DNA of 64,000 nt from JAIYDQ01 sp034408855 (GCA_034408855.1 JAWXCK010000074.1:1-64000), one strand, 5' to 3'; positions 9,399 to 18,559 are shown, counted from the first letter of the stretch. Numbers and translations: made by a program. The notes: generated from the sequence alone by a model not told the origin.

Positions 9399-9760
9399 GA
9401 GCGTGTTCAGCGGTGTGAAACAGAAGAAGGAAGTTTTAATCATCTCACCAATATAGATAGAAATCTGGAAAAAGGTTTGATTCACCGTACCTAAAAGCGA
9501 CGTTTTCGGGAACACTTAGGTTTACGTCAAAAATAACTTCGGGGCGTGCCACCATGGTTTACGGAAGATATTCTTGACTTTATCCTTAGAATCTGAGAGT
9601 CGAAAACGGCATCCGGCAATTTCTCGCCTAGACGCAAGCCAATATCACACAGTTTGGATACTGAAGAACAGATGTGCGGTTGGATGGCCTATATTGCGAG
9701 AGCAAGAAGCATTTCGGCGCAGGTCGTCGGATATCAACGCTTGAGGCGGCACCTCGAAGA

Positions 9761-10111
9761 CTATCGATCGACGTTAGTTGTCGACATGAACCTACCGACG
9801 AATGCTCGAAAGCCGATCGAGAAATTGGCGAGGTGGACGAACTTGTCGTCATCGGGATCGTCACGAACCCAACCCGATTGACTGACTAACGAAACCAAAA
9901 TCGAAATTTTGCGTAAACCTTCAATGCTGACTTGGGCTTCTTCCTGAGTATTCCCAAACTTCTCGACGAGCTTTTCGAATAGCTCCGTAAAAATTTCATC
10001 TGCCGCGACCAACTGATACAATCCAGCTTCAGCGGCTTGGATACACTGATAGGCATTCCCTCGCCAGAGCAATCCAGAGATCAAGACGTTGGTGTCCAGC
10101 ACTGCGCGCAT
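9761..10111 (-). CDS. PIN-domain toxin-like protein, C-terminus apparently frameshifted
   Basis: The first 90 residues match the putative-toxin PIN family: MRAVLDTNVLISGLLWRGN with the first catalytic Asp, TELFEKL in the middle, and DDPDDDKFV with the acidic cluster. The family normally continues with a short stretch and a SGDxxLL motif, to about 140 residues. Here the frame runs into unrelated sequence and stops at residue 116. The +1 frame further on encodes VGSCRQLTSIDSLRG, close to the expected motif but with the key Asp replaced. The original frame then encodes CAEMLLALAI, ending at 9689, like a normal PIN C-terminus. It is therefore probably a decayed toxin. It lies 9 bp after the antitoxin-like gene. 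Confidence 0.65.
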   Translation of the reverse strand: MRAVLDTNVLISGLLWRGNAYQCIQAAEAGLYQLVAADEIFTELFEKLVEKFGNTQEEAQVSIEGLRKISILVSLVSQSGWVRDDPDDDKFVHLANFSIGFRAFVGRFMSTTNVDR

Positions 10112-10120
10112 AGGCAGCTT

Positions 10121-10378
10121 CTATTCGTGTAAAATTTCGTTGACAAGCGTTTCTCGCTGCTCCTCACTGAGTGAATTCCAGTCAAGCCCTCTCGTCTTCG
10201 CCAGAGCTTCGATTCTGGTACGATTCAACTCCACTGCTGTCTCTAGATAGGACGGACTGGGCAAGAGACGGCGCAGCGCTTCTTTGAGAGCGCTCGGGGA
10301 AAGCTGGTCAAGTGACTGCAAAATCTGTTCTTCTGGAATATCGATTTTGGCATTAAGCACCTTGAAGCATATTGGCAC
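10121..10378 (-). CDS. Antitoxin-like small protein upstream of PIN toxin
   Basis: 85 residues from a GTG start; a second GTG six codons later (10360) is equally possible. It is acidic and helical, with SLDQLSPSALKEALRRLLP in the middle and a C-terminus (LDWNSLSEEQRETLVNEILHE) of a type common in small partners of PIN toxins. It precedes the PIN gene by 9 bp, the usual antitoxin-toxin order. The upstream half lacks a recognisable DNA-binding motif, so autoregulation is not shown. The pairing rests mainly on size, order and spacing. Confidence 0.6.
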   Translation of the reverse strand: MPICFKVLNAKIDIPEEQILQSLDQLSPSALKEALRRLLPSPSYLETAVELNRTRIEALAKTRGLDWNSLSEEQRETLVNEILHE

Positions 10379-10464
10379 TTTAAACTGACGTCAATAATAA
10401 TTGTAATGCACAAAGCCATCTCTTGTCGATCGAATAAGTCGATAGACAGTCCGTAACTTCACCT

Positions 10465-10495
10465 CACCCTTCGAAGACTCAGGGACGTGCCACCC
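10465..10495. repeat. Half copy of a REP-like palindromic element
   Basis: The 31 bases correspond to one arm of the palindrome at 15895-15970: CACCC, TTCGAAGACTCAGGGACG, TGCCACCC. Here the second arm is missing. It lies 46 bp from a remnant of a REP-associated transposase. Confidence 0.85.
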
Positions 10496-10540
10496 AGAAA
10501 GGGAGTTGCCACCCCGCCGACCGCGTGAGAAATAAATACT

Positions 10541-10756
10541 TCACACCAATGAAAACTGAAAACCAAGTTTGGTTTCGAGCAACGTGATGGTTTTCTGATA
10601 TTCTAAGGATTCTTCATCGCGCCGCTTTGCACGACGTACAAGATTCGACGAGCTGTCAGGATGCTCGAGCCCAAAAATGGTTGACAGTCTTGCAAGCGAT
10701 ACACCGGTCCATTGTCGACAAAGGTATGCTGCCATCTCGCGACCCGACGCTATTTT
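10541..10756 (-). pseudogene. Remnant of a REP-associated transposase, C-terminal DnaA-like helix-turn-helix
   Basis: The open frame runs from an in-frame stop at 10757-10759 to 10541; the first ATG is at 10735. The encoded sequence (REMAAYLCRQWTGVSLARL, then a Gly-Leu turn and NLVRRAKRR) matches the helix-turn-helix domain related to the DnaA C-terminus that ends many REP-associated tyrosine transposases. The N-terminal Y1 nuclease domain with its HUH motif is absent: the frame is closed upstream and the protease gene follows. I therefore read it as a fragment, not a working gene. The nearby half-palindrome at 10465-10495 supports this, since such transposases mobilise palindromic elements. 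Confidence 0.55.
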
Positions 10757-10767
10757 TTACCAGTTAC

Positions 10768-12057
10768 TCAATTCCCTTGATTTGCTGTTACGACCTCTAG
10801 CTCGACATGCCTTGTACCGAGCTCGATGTCTATTGATTCTCTCGATCCGTCCCTCAGAACCTCTAGTTTCACTTTCGATCCACCGCCGGCTTTTCCGATG
10901 AATTCGATCAGCTCCTTATAGTGGCGAATCGGTTGCTTGTTGAAGCCGACTACGATATCGCCTCGACGGACACCGGCTTTCCGCGCCGGTGATTGCCCGA
11001 AGTTTGCAAAGCCGACGACGATCGCGCCTTCGATGGCCGATGACTCGTCATCCGCTTTCAAATGCTTGCCATCTTTGGTGACGTCATCCAATTGAACGCC
11101 AAGCCAACCGCCCGACAACGGAGCTTTCAATCGAATCTCGTCATATATTTTTTTCGTGATGTTGCTGGGGATCGAAAAACTCACTCCGCGATACGATTCA
11201 CCGAGAATGGCAGTATTGATTCCGACCAGCTCCCCTTTGCCGTTGACCAAGGGCCCACCGCTGTTTCCTGGATTGACGGCCACGTCGCTTTGCATCAAAT
11301 CGCTATATCGAGGTTGAATACGATTCGTCGTCGAGTGTTGATATCGAGAATCGCTCAAATCGACGCGATGCTTGCTGCTGAGAATGCCAAAGGTGATCGA
11401 ACCGTGTAGTCCAAATGGACTGCCGACCGCCCAGACGGGTGCTCCGACAATGGTCGTGTCGCTGTCTCCCCATGTGATGGGTGGCAAATCGATTTCCTTT
11501 ACCTTCAGCACGGCAAGATCTCGCGCACGATCGAAACCTACGATTCGCGCTTCGCTGCGAGAATCATCGCTAAAGCGCACTTCGATAATCTCGCAATCTT
11601 CTAAAACGTGAAAGTTGGTCAGGATGTAACCATCGCTATCGACAATCACTCCACTTCCTTGGCCGTCGGATTTCAAGCCGTCGAAGTCTTCAAGATTAAG
11701 CCCTAGCTTCTGACCTTTCGCAACCAGAGCATCGACCGAATGCTTGACGTCGATATGTACAACGCTCGGCGTAACTCGCTGGCTGACTAACTCAGAAATC
11801 CGCGACAAGCCATCGAGAGAAACATTTCGCAACTCTTCTCCAGCCGCTTCATGCTCAGCTTTCAATTGACCGCGGTACCACGAGTAGCGTGACGCTTCGA
11901 GCAACGGTGGCAAAACCCAACGCAACGCCATCAAAAGAACCAGTACAACACTTAGGCTCGTCAGCGTCGAAACCAATACCGATTTGCCCGATACCGTAAG
12001 TGGAGTCACCCCCATTTGCGGCATTGGGCGCTCACCCTCTGGAACTTCATCGCTCAT
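10768..12057 (-). CDS. HtrA/Deg-family trypsin-like serine protease with PDZ domain
   Basis: 429 residues. A cytoplasmic N-terminus of about 28 residues precedes a membrane anchor (about 29-50). The trypsin-like domain has the full triad: His150 in ILTNFHVLED, Asp180 in ARDLAVLKV and Ser266 in NPGNSGGPL. A single PDZ domain (about 325-415) contains ARKAGVRRGDIVVGFNKQPI. This is the DegS/HtrA layout of an anchored periplasmic quality-control or signalling protease. The stop lies 32 bp beyond the transposase remnant frame. Substrate not deducible. Confidence 0.92.
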   Translation of the reverse strand: MSDEVPEGERPMPQMGVTPLTVSGKSVLVSTLTSLSVVLVLLMALRWVLPPLLEASRYSWYRGQLKAEHEAAGEELRNVSLDGLSRISELVSQRVTPSVVHIDVKHSVDALVAKGQKLGLNLEDFDGLKSDGQGSGVIVDSDGYILTNFHVLEDCEIIEVRFSDDSRSEARIVGFDRARDLAVLKVKEIDLPPITWGDSDTTIVGAPVWAVGSPFGLHGSITFGILSSKHRVDLSDSRYQHSTTNRIQPRYSDLMQSDVAVNPGNSGGPLVNGKGELVGINTAILGESYRGVSFSIPSNITKKIYDEIRLKAPLSGGWLGVQLDDVTKDGKHLKADDESSAIEGAIVVGFANFGQSPARKAGVRRGDIVVGFNKQPIRHYKELIEFIGKAGGGSKVKLEVLRDGSRESIDIELGTRHVELEVVTANQGN

Positions 12058-12161
12058 ATCGCTCTATCCATTTCTTCGGTATTATTGGTTGCCGCCGCTG
12101 CGCGAGCCGACTACGTTAGTTTAACCGATATTGATCCATCCACGCAAATTTTTGATTCCAC

Positions 12162-13451
12162 ATGACAACTTCACTCGCATCGCGCATTCATGACGAACTC
12201 AAGAAAACCGTCCTCATCGACCCGCATTCTCATATTAATCCGCATTCTCCGGCCAGCCAGAATCTGGCTGACTTGCTTGGCTATCATTACTACACCGAAC
12301 TAGCCCATTCGGCGGGCATGCCTCGCGAACAGATCGAACCCAACCTTGTTCTCGATCCTCGCGAAAAAGTTTCGCGACTAATGAAGCACTTGGGGGCGAT
12401 CGACAATACTGTCCAATGGTCATGGATGCTCGATCTCTGCCGCGAGCTTTTCGATTGGACCGAAGAACGCATCGACTTGGGCAATTGGGAAAGATTGTAC
12501 GATCAGTCCGAAAAAATCTGTCAATCGGCCGACTGGGAAGACCAAGTCCTCAAGCGCAGCGGTGTCGAATCGATCTTTTTGACGAACGATTTCGACGACC
12601 CCCTGCAAGGTTTTGATTTGAAGCGATACGTTCCTTGTTTGCGAGCCGACGATCTTGTTTTCCATCTGGCCAAACCGACGGTTGTAGCCCGACTAGAAAA
12701 ATGCACGACGCTATCGGTGAACAACCTCAGTTCATTAACCCAAGCGATCAGCTATCTCTTCGATCACTTTTCGAAGAACGGTGTTCGAGCTTGTGCGATT
12801 TCCTTGCCGCCTGATTTTTCGCCGAGCGAAGTTTCAGACGCAACAGCCGAAAATGCGCTGGCTACGGTTTTAAAGAACAGCGACTATTCGGCAACTACCG
12901 AAGCCCGCGAAATTCTGTCGCGATGGACCTTCTGGGCGCTGGCCCGTCACTGCGCCGAATACCAACTCCCTTTTGACCTGATGATCGGTGTCAATCGTCA
13001 AGTTTATCCGGGCGGTGTTTTTCAAGGCCAAGATTTGTTCGATAGCCGCGTGTCGATGATTCAATATGCGAAACTTTTTAACGCCTTCCCCAGCGTCACG
13101 TTTCCGATATCGGTACTCGCTTCAGTCACCAATCAAGAGCTAGTCGATTACTCCTGGATCTTTCCAAACGTCGTCACCAATGGCCATTGGTGGTACAGCA
13201 ACACACCGAGCATTATCTATCGCGATTTGAGTGCACGCATCGAAGCCATCCCGCGAACCAAGCAGATCGGCTATTACAGCGACGCTTATAAACTCGAATT
13301 CATCTTGCCGAAATTTAGCATGTACCGCCGAATCCTAGCCCGCGTCTTAGCCGAAGATTTCGCCATCGAGCGTCGGTGGAGCGAAGATGCTTGTATCGCC
13401 CTGGGGAATCAAATCCTTCGTGGGAACGTCGAACACATCTTTGGCGTGTAG
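12162..13451 (+). CDS. Glucuronate-isomerase (UxaC)-like amidohydrolase-fold protein
   Basis: 429 residues, ATG at 12162. The opening DPHSHINPHS (His22, His24) is the metal-binding HxH of UxaC-type members of the amidohydrolase superfamily. QEL, HWWYSN and the C-terminal IGYYSDAYKLEF region also fit that family. UxaC converts uronates to keto-acids in hexuronate breakdown and is usually about 470 residues; this one is a little shorter, so another isomerase or hydrolase activity is possible. No other uronate genes are nearby. It lies 104 bp from the divergent protease gene. I leave the symbol empty because orthology is not certain. Confidence 0.7.
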   Translation: MTTSLASRIHDELKKTVLIDPHSHINPHSPASQNLADLLGYHYYTELAHSAGMPREQIEPNLVLDPREKVSRLMKHLGAIDNTVQWSWMLDLCRELFDWTEERIDLGNWERLYDQSEKICQSADWEDQVLKRSGVESIFLTNDFDDPLQGFDLKRYVPCLRADDLVFHLAKPTVVARLEKCTTLSVNNLSSLTQAISYLFDHFSKNGVRACAISLPPDFSPSEVSDATAENALATVLKNSDYSATTEAREILSRWTFWALARHCAEYQLPFDLMIGVNRQVYPGGVFQGQDLFDSRVSMIQYAKLFNAFPSVTFPISVLASVTNQELVDYSWIFPNVVTNGHWWYSNTPSIIYRDLSARIEAIPRTKQIGYYSDAYKLEFILPKFSMYRRILARVLAEDFAIERRWSEDACIALGNQILRGNVEHIFGV

Positions 13452-13576
13452 CAGCGCCTGGACTGTTGAAAACGTGTACATTATCAGTTACTCGGTCTAC
13501 GGATAACGTGCACTTTGTGCAAGAATACGTCGATCAATCAACCATCATTCTCGACTCAACTTTTACTTCTCAATCG

Positions 13577-15847
13577 ATGAAATCCACTAATTCTCTCGGT
13601 CTGGCACTTTGGCTATCAGTTACGATTTTCCTAAGCGCATTTCTGCTTTTTCAAGTCCAACCGCTTATCAGCAAGTTCATATTGCCTTGGTTCGGTGGCA
13701 GTCCGGCTGTCTGGACGACGGCCATGCTTTTTTTTCAGTCCACACTCTTCCTCGGTTACGTCTATTCCCATTTATTGGCGAGTCGACTGCGGATGACGAC
13801 ACAAGTCAAACTCCATGTGGTGCTGCTCGTCTTGGCATCGTTCATGTCGATCTTCGTGATTCCGATGAATGCTTTGAAGCCCGATGGCCACGAAGACCCG
13901 ACGTCCCGGATCCTATTGGTGCTCTTGATTTGCGTTGGACTACCCTACTTGGTCCTATCGACGACAGGACCGCTTATCCAAGCTTGGTTTAGTTACGCCT
14001 ATCCCATGCGTTCTCCTTATCGATTGTTTTCGCTTTCCAACTTCGGATCTTTTCTTGCGCTCGGATCTTTCCCGTTCCTGTTCGAGCCTTATCTCGAACT
14101 TCGGACGATGGGATATTTTTGGATGGTTGGCTTCTGGTTGTTCGCGATCTTTTGCACGATCAGCGCTTGGAAGGTCAGCCGTATCGTCGATGAACAGGAG
14201 AAGAACATAGACGAGCAACCGGCATCGGAGAACCCTTCGAAAGGCGGCGCGGATTCGACTATAGACTACTGGAAGCACATCGCGTGGATCGGACTCTCTG
14301 GAATCGCATCGCTCATGTTTATTGCGACGACGAATCACGTTTGTCATGATATCGCGACGGTCCCCTTTTTGTGGATCGTTCCACTGGCCCTCTATCTGCT
14401 TACGTTTATCATTTGCTTCGACCATCCACGTTGGTATATTCGAGAGTTATGGAGTGGCCTTTGCGTCTTAGGTATTGCGGGGCTGACCATTCTGGATCTT
14501 GAACTATCGTTCATTCCGGATTTGATACTGCACTTCGGGACGATGTTCTGTATCTGCATGGTCTGCCATGGCGAATTAGTGAGCCTGAGACCGGGCAATT
14601 CGAAGTTTATCACCGAGTATTATCTGATGATCGCTGCAGGTGGAGCGTTGGGAGGGTTGTTCATTACATTGATTGCGACCCCGTATTTTGTCGAGTACCA
14701 CGAGTGGACGTTCGGTCTCATAGTTAGCTTTGGACTGGCGTTTTATGTAGCGGTGTCGAACTTGATTTGGAAGCGGCGCGCGAACCAAATCAGCTCGGGA
14801 GGCGCACTCGGTTTGGGGCTGCTCGCAACGTTGCTCGCGATCTTGTGCGTCGATCCGATGGATTGGCGATCACCGCCAAGCGATGAATACGGTGTTCAGA
14901 AACGAATCATTCTAAAAGATCGAAATTTCTATGGGACAGTTCAAGTCTCTGAACGTCGCTACACTGAAGTAATTCCCGCTGAGCAAAACTTAGGGATATT
15001 CCGCGACCAAAGGCACAGTCATCGCAGCTTTTGGAGCGGAAGTATCCTTCACGGTCGCCAGTTGATGGATCCATCGCAACGAAATATTCCGCTGACCTAC
15101 TACAGCCACCAGAGCGGCGTTGGATTAACGCTCGACTATTGTTTGAAAGGGCCATTTCGTGATAAGCCGCTGAAGCTGGCCGTCGTTGGACTTGGAGCTG
15201 GATCGCTGGCTTCCTACGCGCGAGCAGCAGAAGGCAATCGAGAAGCCGATGAATGTGTGCTCTACGAAATTAATCCGTTAGTCGAAGAGATCGCGAGAAA
15301 TAACTTTTGGTATCTTCCCGATTACGAAAAACGATTGGGAAAAGCCATCGACGTCCGCTTAGGTGACGCCCGATTGACGATGGAAAGAGAACCACCGCAA
15401 AATTATGACGTGATTGTACTCGACGCTTTCAGCGGCGATTCTGTCCCGGCCCATTTGCTCACTCGCGAAGCATTTGAAATCTATCGTCGACACCTCAAGA
15501 AAAATGCCGATGGCTCACTCAATGGATTCGTCTGTATTCATATCACCAACACGTTCCTCAATCTCTATCCGATCGTCAAGAACGCTGCCGAACAAGTTCT
15601 CGACTTGCCGTACACCCACATCTACCGCGAAAGCCAATCGCAACATTTTATCGAACGCAGCCATTACTTTATCATCACGAACGATCGAGGTTTCCTCGAC
15701 CAAACTCCGATGCTTCCGGAGCTTCGAACGGTTGTCGACCCTGCCACTGGGAAAGAGACAACGTTGGCCGTCGATCGCGATTGGCCTGGCATAGGTCTTT
15801 GGACCGACCATTACAGCACAATTTTTAACATTCTCTTGAATGAGTAG
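13577..15847 (+). CDS. Multi-pass membrane protein fused to a spermidine-synthase-like domain
   Basis: 756 residues from the ATG at 13577; the frame is open further upstream to 13376, but that part overlaps the previous gene and is not membrane-like. The N-terminal 480 residues have about a dozen membrane segments, starting LALWLSVTIFLSAFLLFQV. The C-terminal domain has the SAM-binding glycine motif VVGLGAGSLASYA, an acidic residue after the second strand (LYEINP), DARLTMERE and VLDAFSGDSVPAHLL, as in spermidine synthases. This is the fused MFS/spermidine-synthase architecture seen across planctomycetes and proteobacteria. Whether it makes polyamines or another aminopropyl or methyl transfer is unknown. 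Confidence 0.82.
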   Translation: MKSTNSLGLALWLSVTIFLSAFLLFQVQPLISKFILPWFGGSPAVWTTAMLFFQSTLFLGYVYSHLLASRLRMTTQVKLHVVLLVLASFMSIFVIPMNALKPDGHEDPTSRILLVLLICVGLPYLVLSTTGPLIQAWFSYAYPMRSPYRLFSLSNFGSFLALGSFPFLFEPYLELRTMGYFWMVGFWLFAIFCTISAWKVSRIVDEQEKNIDEQPASENPSKGGADSTIDYWKHIAWIGLSGIASLMFIATTNHVCHDIATVPFLWIVPLALYLLTFIICFDHPRWYIRELWSGLCVLGIAGLTILDLELSFIPDLILHFGTMFCICMVCHGELVSLRPGNSKFITEYYLMIAAGGALGGLFITLIATPYFVEYHEWTFGLIVSFGLAFYVAVSNLIWKRRANQISSGGALGLGLLATLLAILCVDPMDWRSPPSDEYGVQKRIILKDRNFYGTVQVSERRYTEVIPAEQNLGIFRDQRHSHRSFWSGSILHGRQLMDPSQRNIPLTYYSHQSGVGLTLDYCLKGPFRDKPLKLAVVGLGAGSLASYARAAEGNREADECVLYEINPLVEEIARNNFWYLPDYEKRLGKAIDVRLGDARLTMEREPPQNYDVIVLDAFSGDSVPAHLLTREAFEIYRRHLKKNADGSLNGFVCIHITNTFLNLYPIVKNAAEQVLDLPYTHIYRESQSQHFIERSHYFIITNDRGFLDQTPMLPELRTVVDPATGKETTLAVDRDWPGIGLWTDHYSTIFNILLNE

Positions 15848-15894
15848 CAAAAGAATAACGTAAGAAGGCCGTCAAGAATATATTTCGCGAACTT

Positions 15895-15970
15895 GGGTGG
15901 CACGTCCCTGAGTCTTCGAAGGGCGTGGTCGCATGAAACACGCCCTTCGAAGACTCAGAGCGTGCCACCC
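15895..15970. repeat. REP-like palindromic element, full copy
   Basis: Left arm 15895-15927 and right arm 15939-15970 are near-perfect inverted repeats (33 and 32 bases, differing only around CCCTG versus CTCTG), with an 11-base loop. The core is GAGTCTTCGAAGGGCGTG. A solo arm of the same family is at 10465-10495. It may also act as a transcription stop for the upstream gene. Confidence 0.92.
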
Positions 15971-15984
15971 GGCGTTAACCCATT

Positions 15985-16057
15985 CGTAGCGAAATTGCGC
16001 AAGCAATCCGGTGAGTTACATCGAAGCTCGTACCGGACGGCTTGCGCCGAACCGCTA
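15985..16057. repeat. Inverted pair of the CGGCGCAAGCCGTCCGGT element
   Basis: The right arm (16032-16057 on the minus strand) reads TAGCGGTTCGGCGCAAGCCG then TCCGGT. The left arm (15987-16013) is a diverged copy, TAGCGAAATTGCGCAAGCAA then TCCGGT. A third copy lies at 8113-8136. It sits 15 bp after the REP-like palindrome above. Confidence 0.8.
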
Positions 16058-16102
16058 AAATTATTGAAATAGTTAAGGAAATAACGTGTATTTTCCAGAC
16101 TA

Positions 16103-17431
16103 TTACCCGAGAGCGTTGATGACTCGACTGAAGATGTCGATGTCGCGGAGCGGTTGATCGCCGAGGATTCCGGCTCGATTGGAAACGGCGACGCCGACCA
16201 TGTTCAATGAAACCGGCGGTGCTCCGTGGCTTCCTCGAATGAGCGTGGCGTCGAGCGGGATACAGCGATTCACTGGATCGAAATGCAGCTCGACCGGGTC
16301 GTAGCCGGGCTTGCGATGAATGTCGACGGTTCTCGCATAACTTGGTGCAAGCATATCGTCTTGCCACCAATAGTAAGCTTGCCAACTCGTCGGTTCGGAG
16401 ATGACGACCACATCGCCGCTTCGTTCGTGATTCAAACCATACTTGGCAAGTTGCTCGCCTGCCAAAACTTCGGATACTCCCGGTTGATTTTGAAAGAGTT
16501 CGACGGCTCGTTGAATCACGGATGTGTCGCGATCGCGGACGAAGATATGGCTGAATTGATGATCGACCAAGGCCCAGGCTTGACTGGCTGAAAAATCGAG
16601 CTGTTCGAGCGGCTTGTCAGGTTGCTCGGGACGCGTTTCGAGCAAACCTCCCTCGCGCAACATTCGATTAGGATAGAGCACGTGCTGGACTTCGGTGATG
16701 ACGTATTCACTGACGACGATGAATGTCGCCTTCGGGTTTAAATTGGTCACGGCCTGAAAGAATTCATCCAAGAGACCATCGAGTTCCGCGACGGCTTGCA
16801 AGGCACCTGGGCTGTCTGGTCCACTTTTCTGTGCGGCATAGTCGAGTTGTGGGACGTAGACATAGAAAAAGTCGGGCGAGAATTTTTGAGCGGCGAACGC
16901 TGCCGACTGCGTGATCCATTTGCTCGACGGGATGCCCGCCAAAGGTCCCCAAAAATGTTTTAGTGGAAAATGACCAAGCGCATCGCGAAGCTCGCCATAA
17001 AGTTCAATCGGTTTTGTGTAGCACCAAAGCGATTCGCTTCCGTCGGGATTATGAATCGGAGCTGGCATGCAAATGTTGTCGGCACCGCATCCTTTGCTGA
17101 GCATCGGAAACCAGACGGCAGACTTTTTAGGCGATGGCCCTTGATGAAGCTGATCCCAAAGTTGCGGTTGCTGGATCTTGTCGTTCCAAGCCGTCCACAT
17201 TTCAACTTGATTGGTATCTCGCCAGAAAAATCCGTTGGCGATCACGCCATGATCCTTGGCAAGCTTACCGGTCAGCATGTTCGCTTGAACTGGCCAGGTA
17301 ACGGCAGGAAAACTCGCAGCTAGCGACGTCTGTTCGCCAGCGGCTGTCCACTGACGAAGCTTGTCCATGCGCGCAACGTCTTGCGAACGGAGTCCAGGTA
17401 CTGAAATAAGATAGAGCGGCGCATTGGCCAT
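16103..17431 (-). CDS. Alkaline-phosphatase-superfamily phosphodiesterase, EboF-like
   Basis: 442 residues. FPAVTWPVQANMLTGK carries the nucleophile Thr of the nucleotide pyrophosphatase/phosphodiesterase family. HGVIANGFFWRDTNQVEMW and the later QLDYAAQKSGPDS (metal-binding Asp) fit the subfamily found in ebo clusters. The first metal-binding Asp expected near the N-terminus is not seen (LYLISVPGL). HGAPPVSLNMVGVAVSN near the C-terminus carries a metal-binding His. It is 14 bp downstream of a UbiA-type prenyltransferase gene, as in ebo clusters, where the two act in export or handling of a terpenoid-type metabolite. The other ebo genes are not in this window. Substrate unknown. Confidence 0.75.
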   Translation of the reverse strand: MANAPLYLISVPGLRSQDVARMDKLRQWTAAGEQTSLAASFPAVTWPVQANMLTGKLAKDHGVIANGFFWRDTNQVEMWTAWNDKIQQPQLWDQLHQGPSPKKSAVWFPMLSKGCGADNICMPAPIHNPDGSESLWCYTKPIELYGELRDALGHFPLKHFWGPLAGIPSSKWITQSAAFAAQKFSPDFFYVYVPQLDYAAQKSGPDSPGALQAVAELDGLLDEFFQAVTNLNPKATFIVVSEYVITEVQHVLYPNRMLREGGLLETRPEQPDKPLEQLDFSASQAWALVDHQFSHIFVRDRDTSVIQRAVELFQNQPGVSEVLAGEQLAKYGLNHERSGDVVVISEPTSWQAYYWWQDDMLAPSYARTVDIHRKPGYDPVELHFDPVNRCIPLDATLIRGSHGAPPVSLNMVGVAVSNRAGILGDQPLRDIDIFSRVINALG

Positions 17432-17445
17432 AGATCAAAGTGTCC

Positions 17446-18432
17446 TTATGTCGATCGAAGGAAGCGTCCGAGAATCATCGCCGGAACGATTAAAGAGCAG
17501 ACTGCAATTGCAGGCCACGGACCGCCAAACTGGAGCGTTAGTATAGCGTCAAAAAAGATGATCGAGAGGATCGCTTGTTTGACCGCCATTTGGATCGTAT
17601 TTGGGCTAGGGGTGATGACCGAAAAACAAGCGCGTTTGGCCCAAGGCAAGGCGAGCAATACGATGGCAATCGGATAGCTCGTCCGAGGATCAAGGTGCAT
17701 GATCATTCCAGCAGGCGCGAATGCACTGACACTTGCCAGCATGGCGATTCCGACTGCGCAAAGGCACCATCCAAAGCCGAGTGTCCATGTCTGACTTGCT
17801 TCGGCTTCGCGTCGAGCTGCCCACGTAATCCCGGCGACATAAACGCCATGCCCGATCGCGGCCATCCAAAGATGGGCAGCATTCCAAGGTTGCAACGGTT
17901 CTAACCACCAGCCGATCGAGATCCCCAACAGGATGCTTCCGACGCGGCACAAACCCATCAAGATCGGTCCGATGACGGTTGCTTTGAGCGGTCCGTCGTA
18001 GAGCCATATCGTTAAGCCCAATCCGATCGCGATGCACGGTGTTGAATAGCGTTGCCAAGACGAGGCTGCGATCGTTGGAAGGATTGCGGAGTAAAACATG
18101 GTGGCGACGAACGAAGCGATGATACTAAAGAACATCAGCGCATAAGCGACTCGTCGAGCTGTCGAAATGGCGATACGACCATCGGCCAACGGTCGTCCTC
18201 GATTTTGGAGGCGATCTTTTTCGATATCAAAAACGTCGTTCAAAATCATCCCGGCCCAATATAATCCGATAGCGGATACGCCGAGTGTTGCGATTAATGG
18301 CCAAGGAGTCCAACTAACGTGCCCAAGCATCGCACCCGCTAAAACGTCCGCGATGACCGTAAACACGTTCGGGAGCCGAACGAGTTGTAGCCAAGCAACG
18401 AAGTTTTTCGGGCGCGATTCGGTGGATGTCAA
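17446..18432 (-). CDS. UbiA-family prenyltransferase, EboC-like
   Basis: 328 residues with about eight membrane segments. The first Asp-rich motif is NDVFDIEKD (Asn65, Asp66, Asp69, Asp73), followed by RGRPLADGRI, the prenyl-diphosphate binding signature of UbiA enzymes. The usual second motif is reduced to YDGPLKATVIGP, as in the EboC branch rather than UbiA, MenA or chlorophyll synthases. It is followed after 14 bp by the phosphodiesterase gene, so the two are co-transcribed. It likely attaches or transfers a prenyl group to an unidentified small molecule. A ubiquinone or menaquinone role cannot be excluded from sequence alone. Confidence 0.82.
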   Translation of the reverse strand: MTSTESRPKNFVAWLQLVRLPNVFTVIADVLAGAMLGHVSWTPWPLIATLGVSAIGLYWAGMILNDVFDIEKDRLQNRGRPLADGRIAISTARRVAYALMFFSIIASFVATMFYSAILPTIAASSWQRYSTPCIAIGLGLTIWLYDGPLKATVIGPILMGLCRVGSILLGISIGWWLEPLQPWNAAHLWMAAIGHGVYVAGITWAARREAEASQTWTLGFGWCLCAVGIAMLASVSAFAPAGMIMHLDPRTSYPIAIVLLALPWAKRACFSVITPSPNTIQMAVKQAILSIIFFDAILTLQFGGPWPAIAVCSLIVPAMILGRFLRST

Positions 18433-18559
18433 TGGATTTTCGATTGGTTCGGAAAAAATGGTTCGATGCCGTGTATTCGATGCTGACGTTCAGGTGACTG
18501 GTCGAAAGTGAGCGAATCGGCACTAGCCGCCGGATTCGCATAGATTGAATGGATCAATG

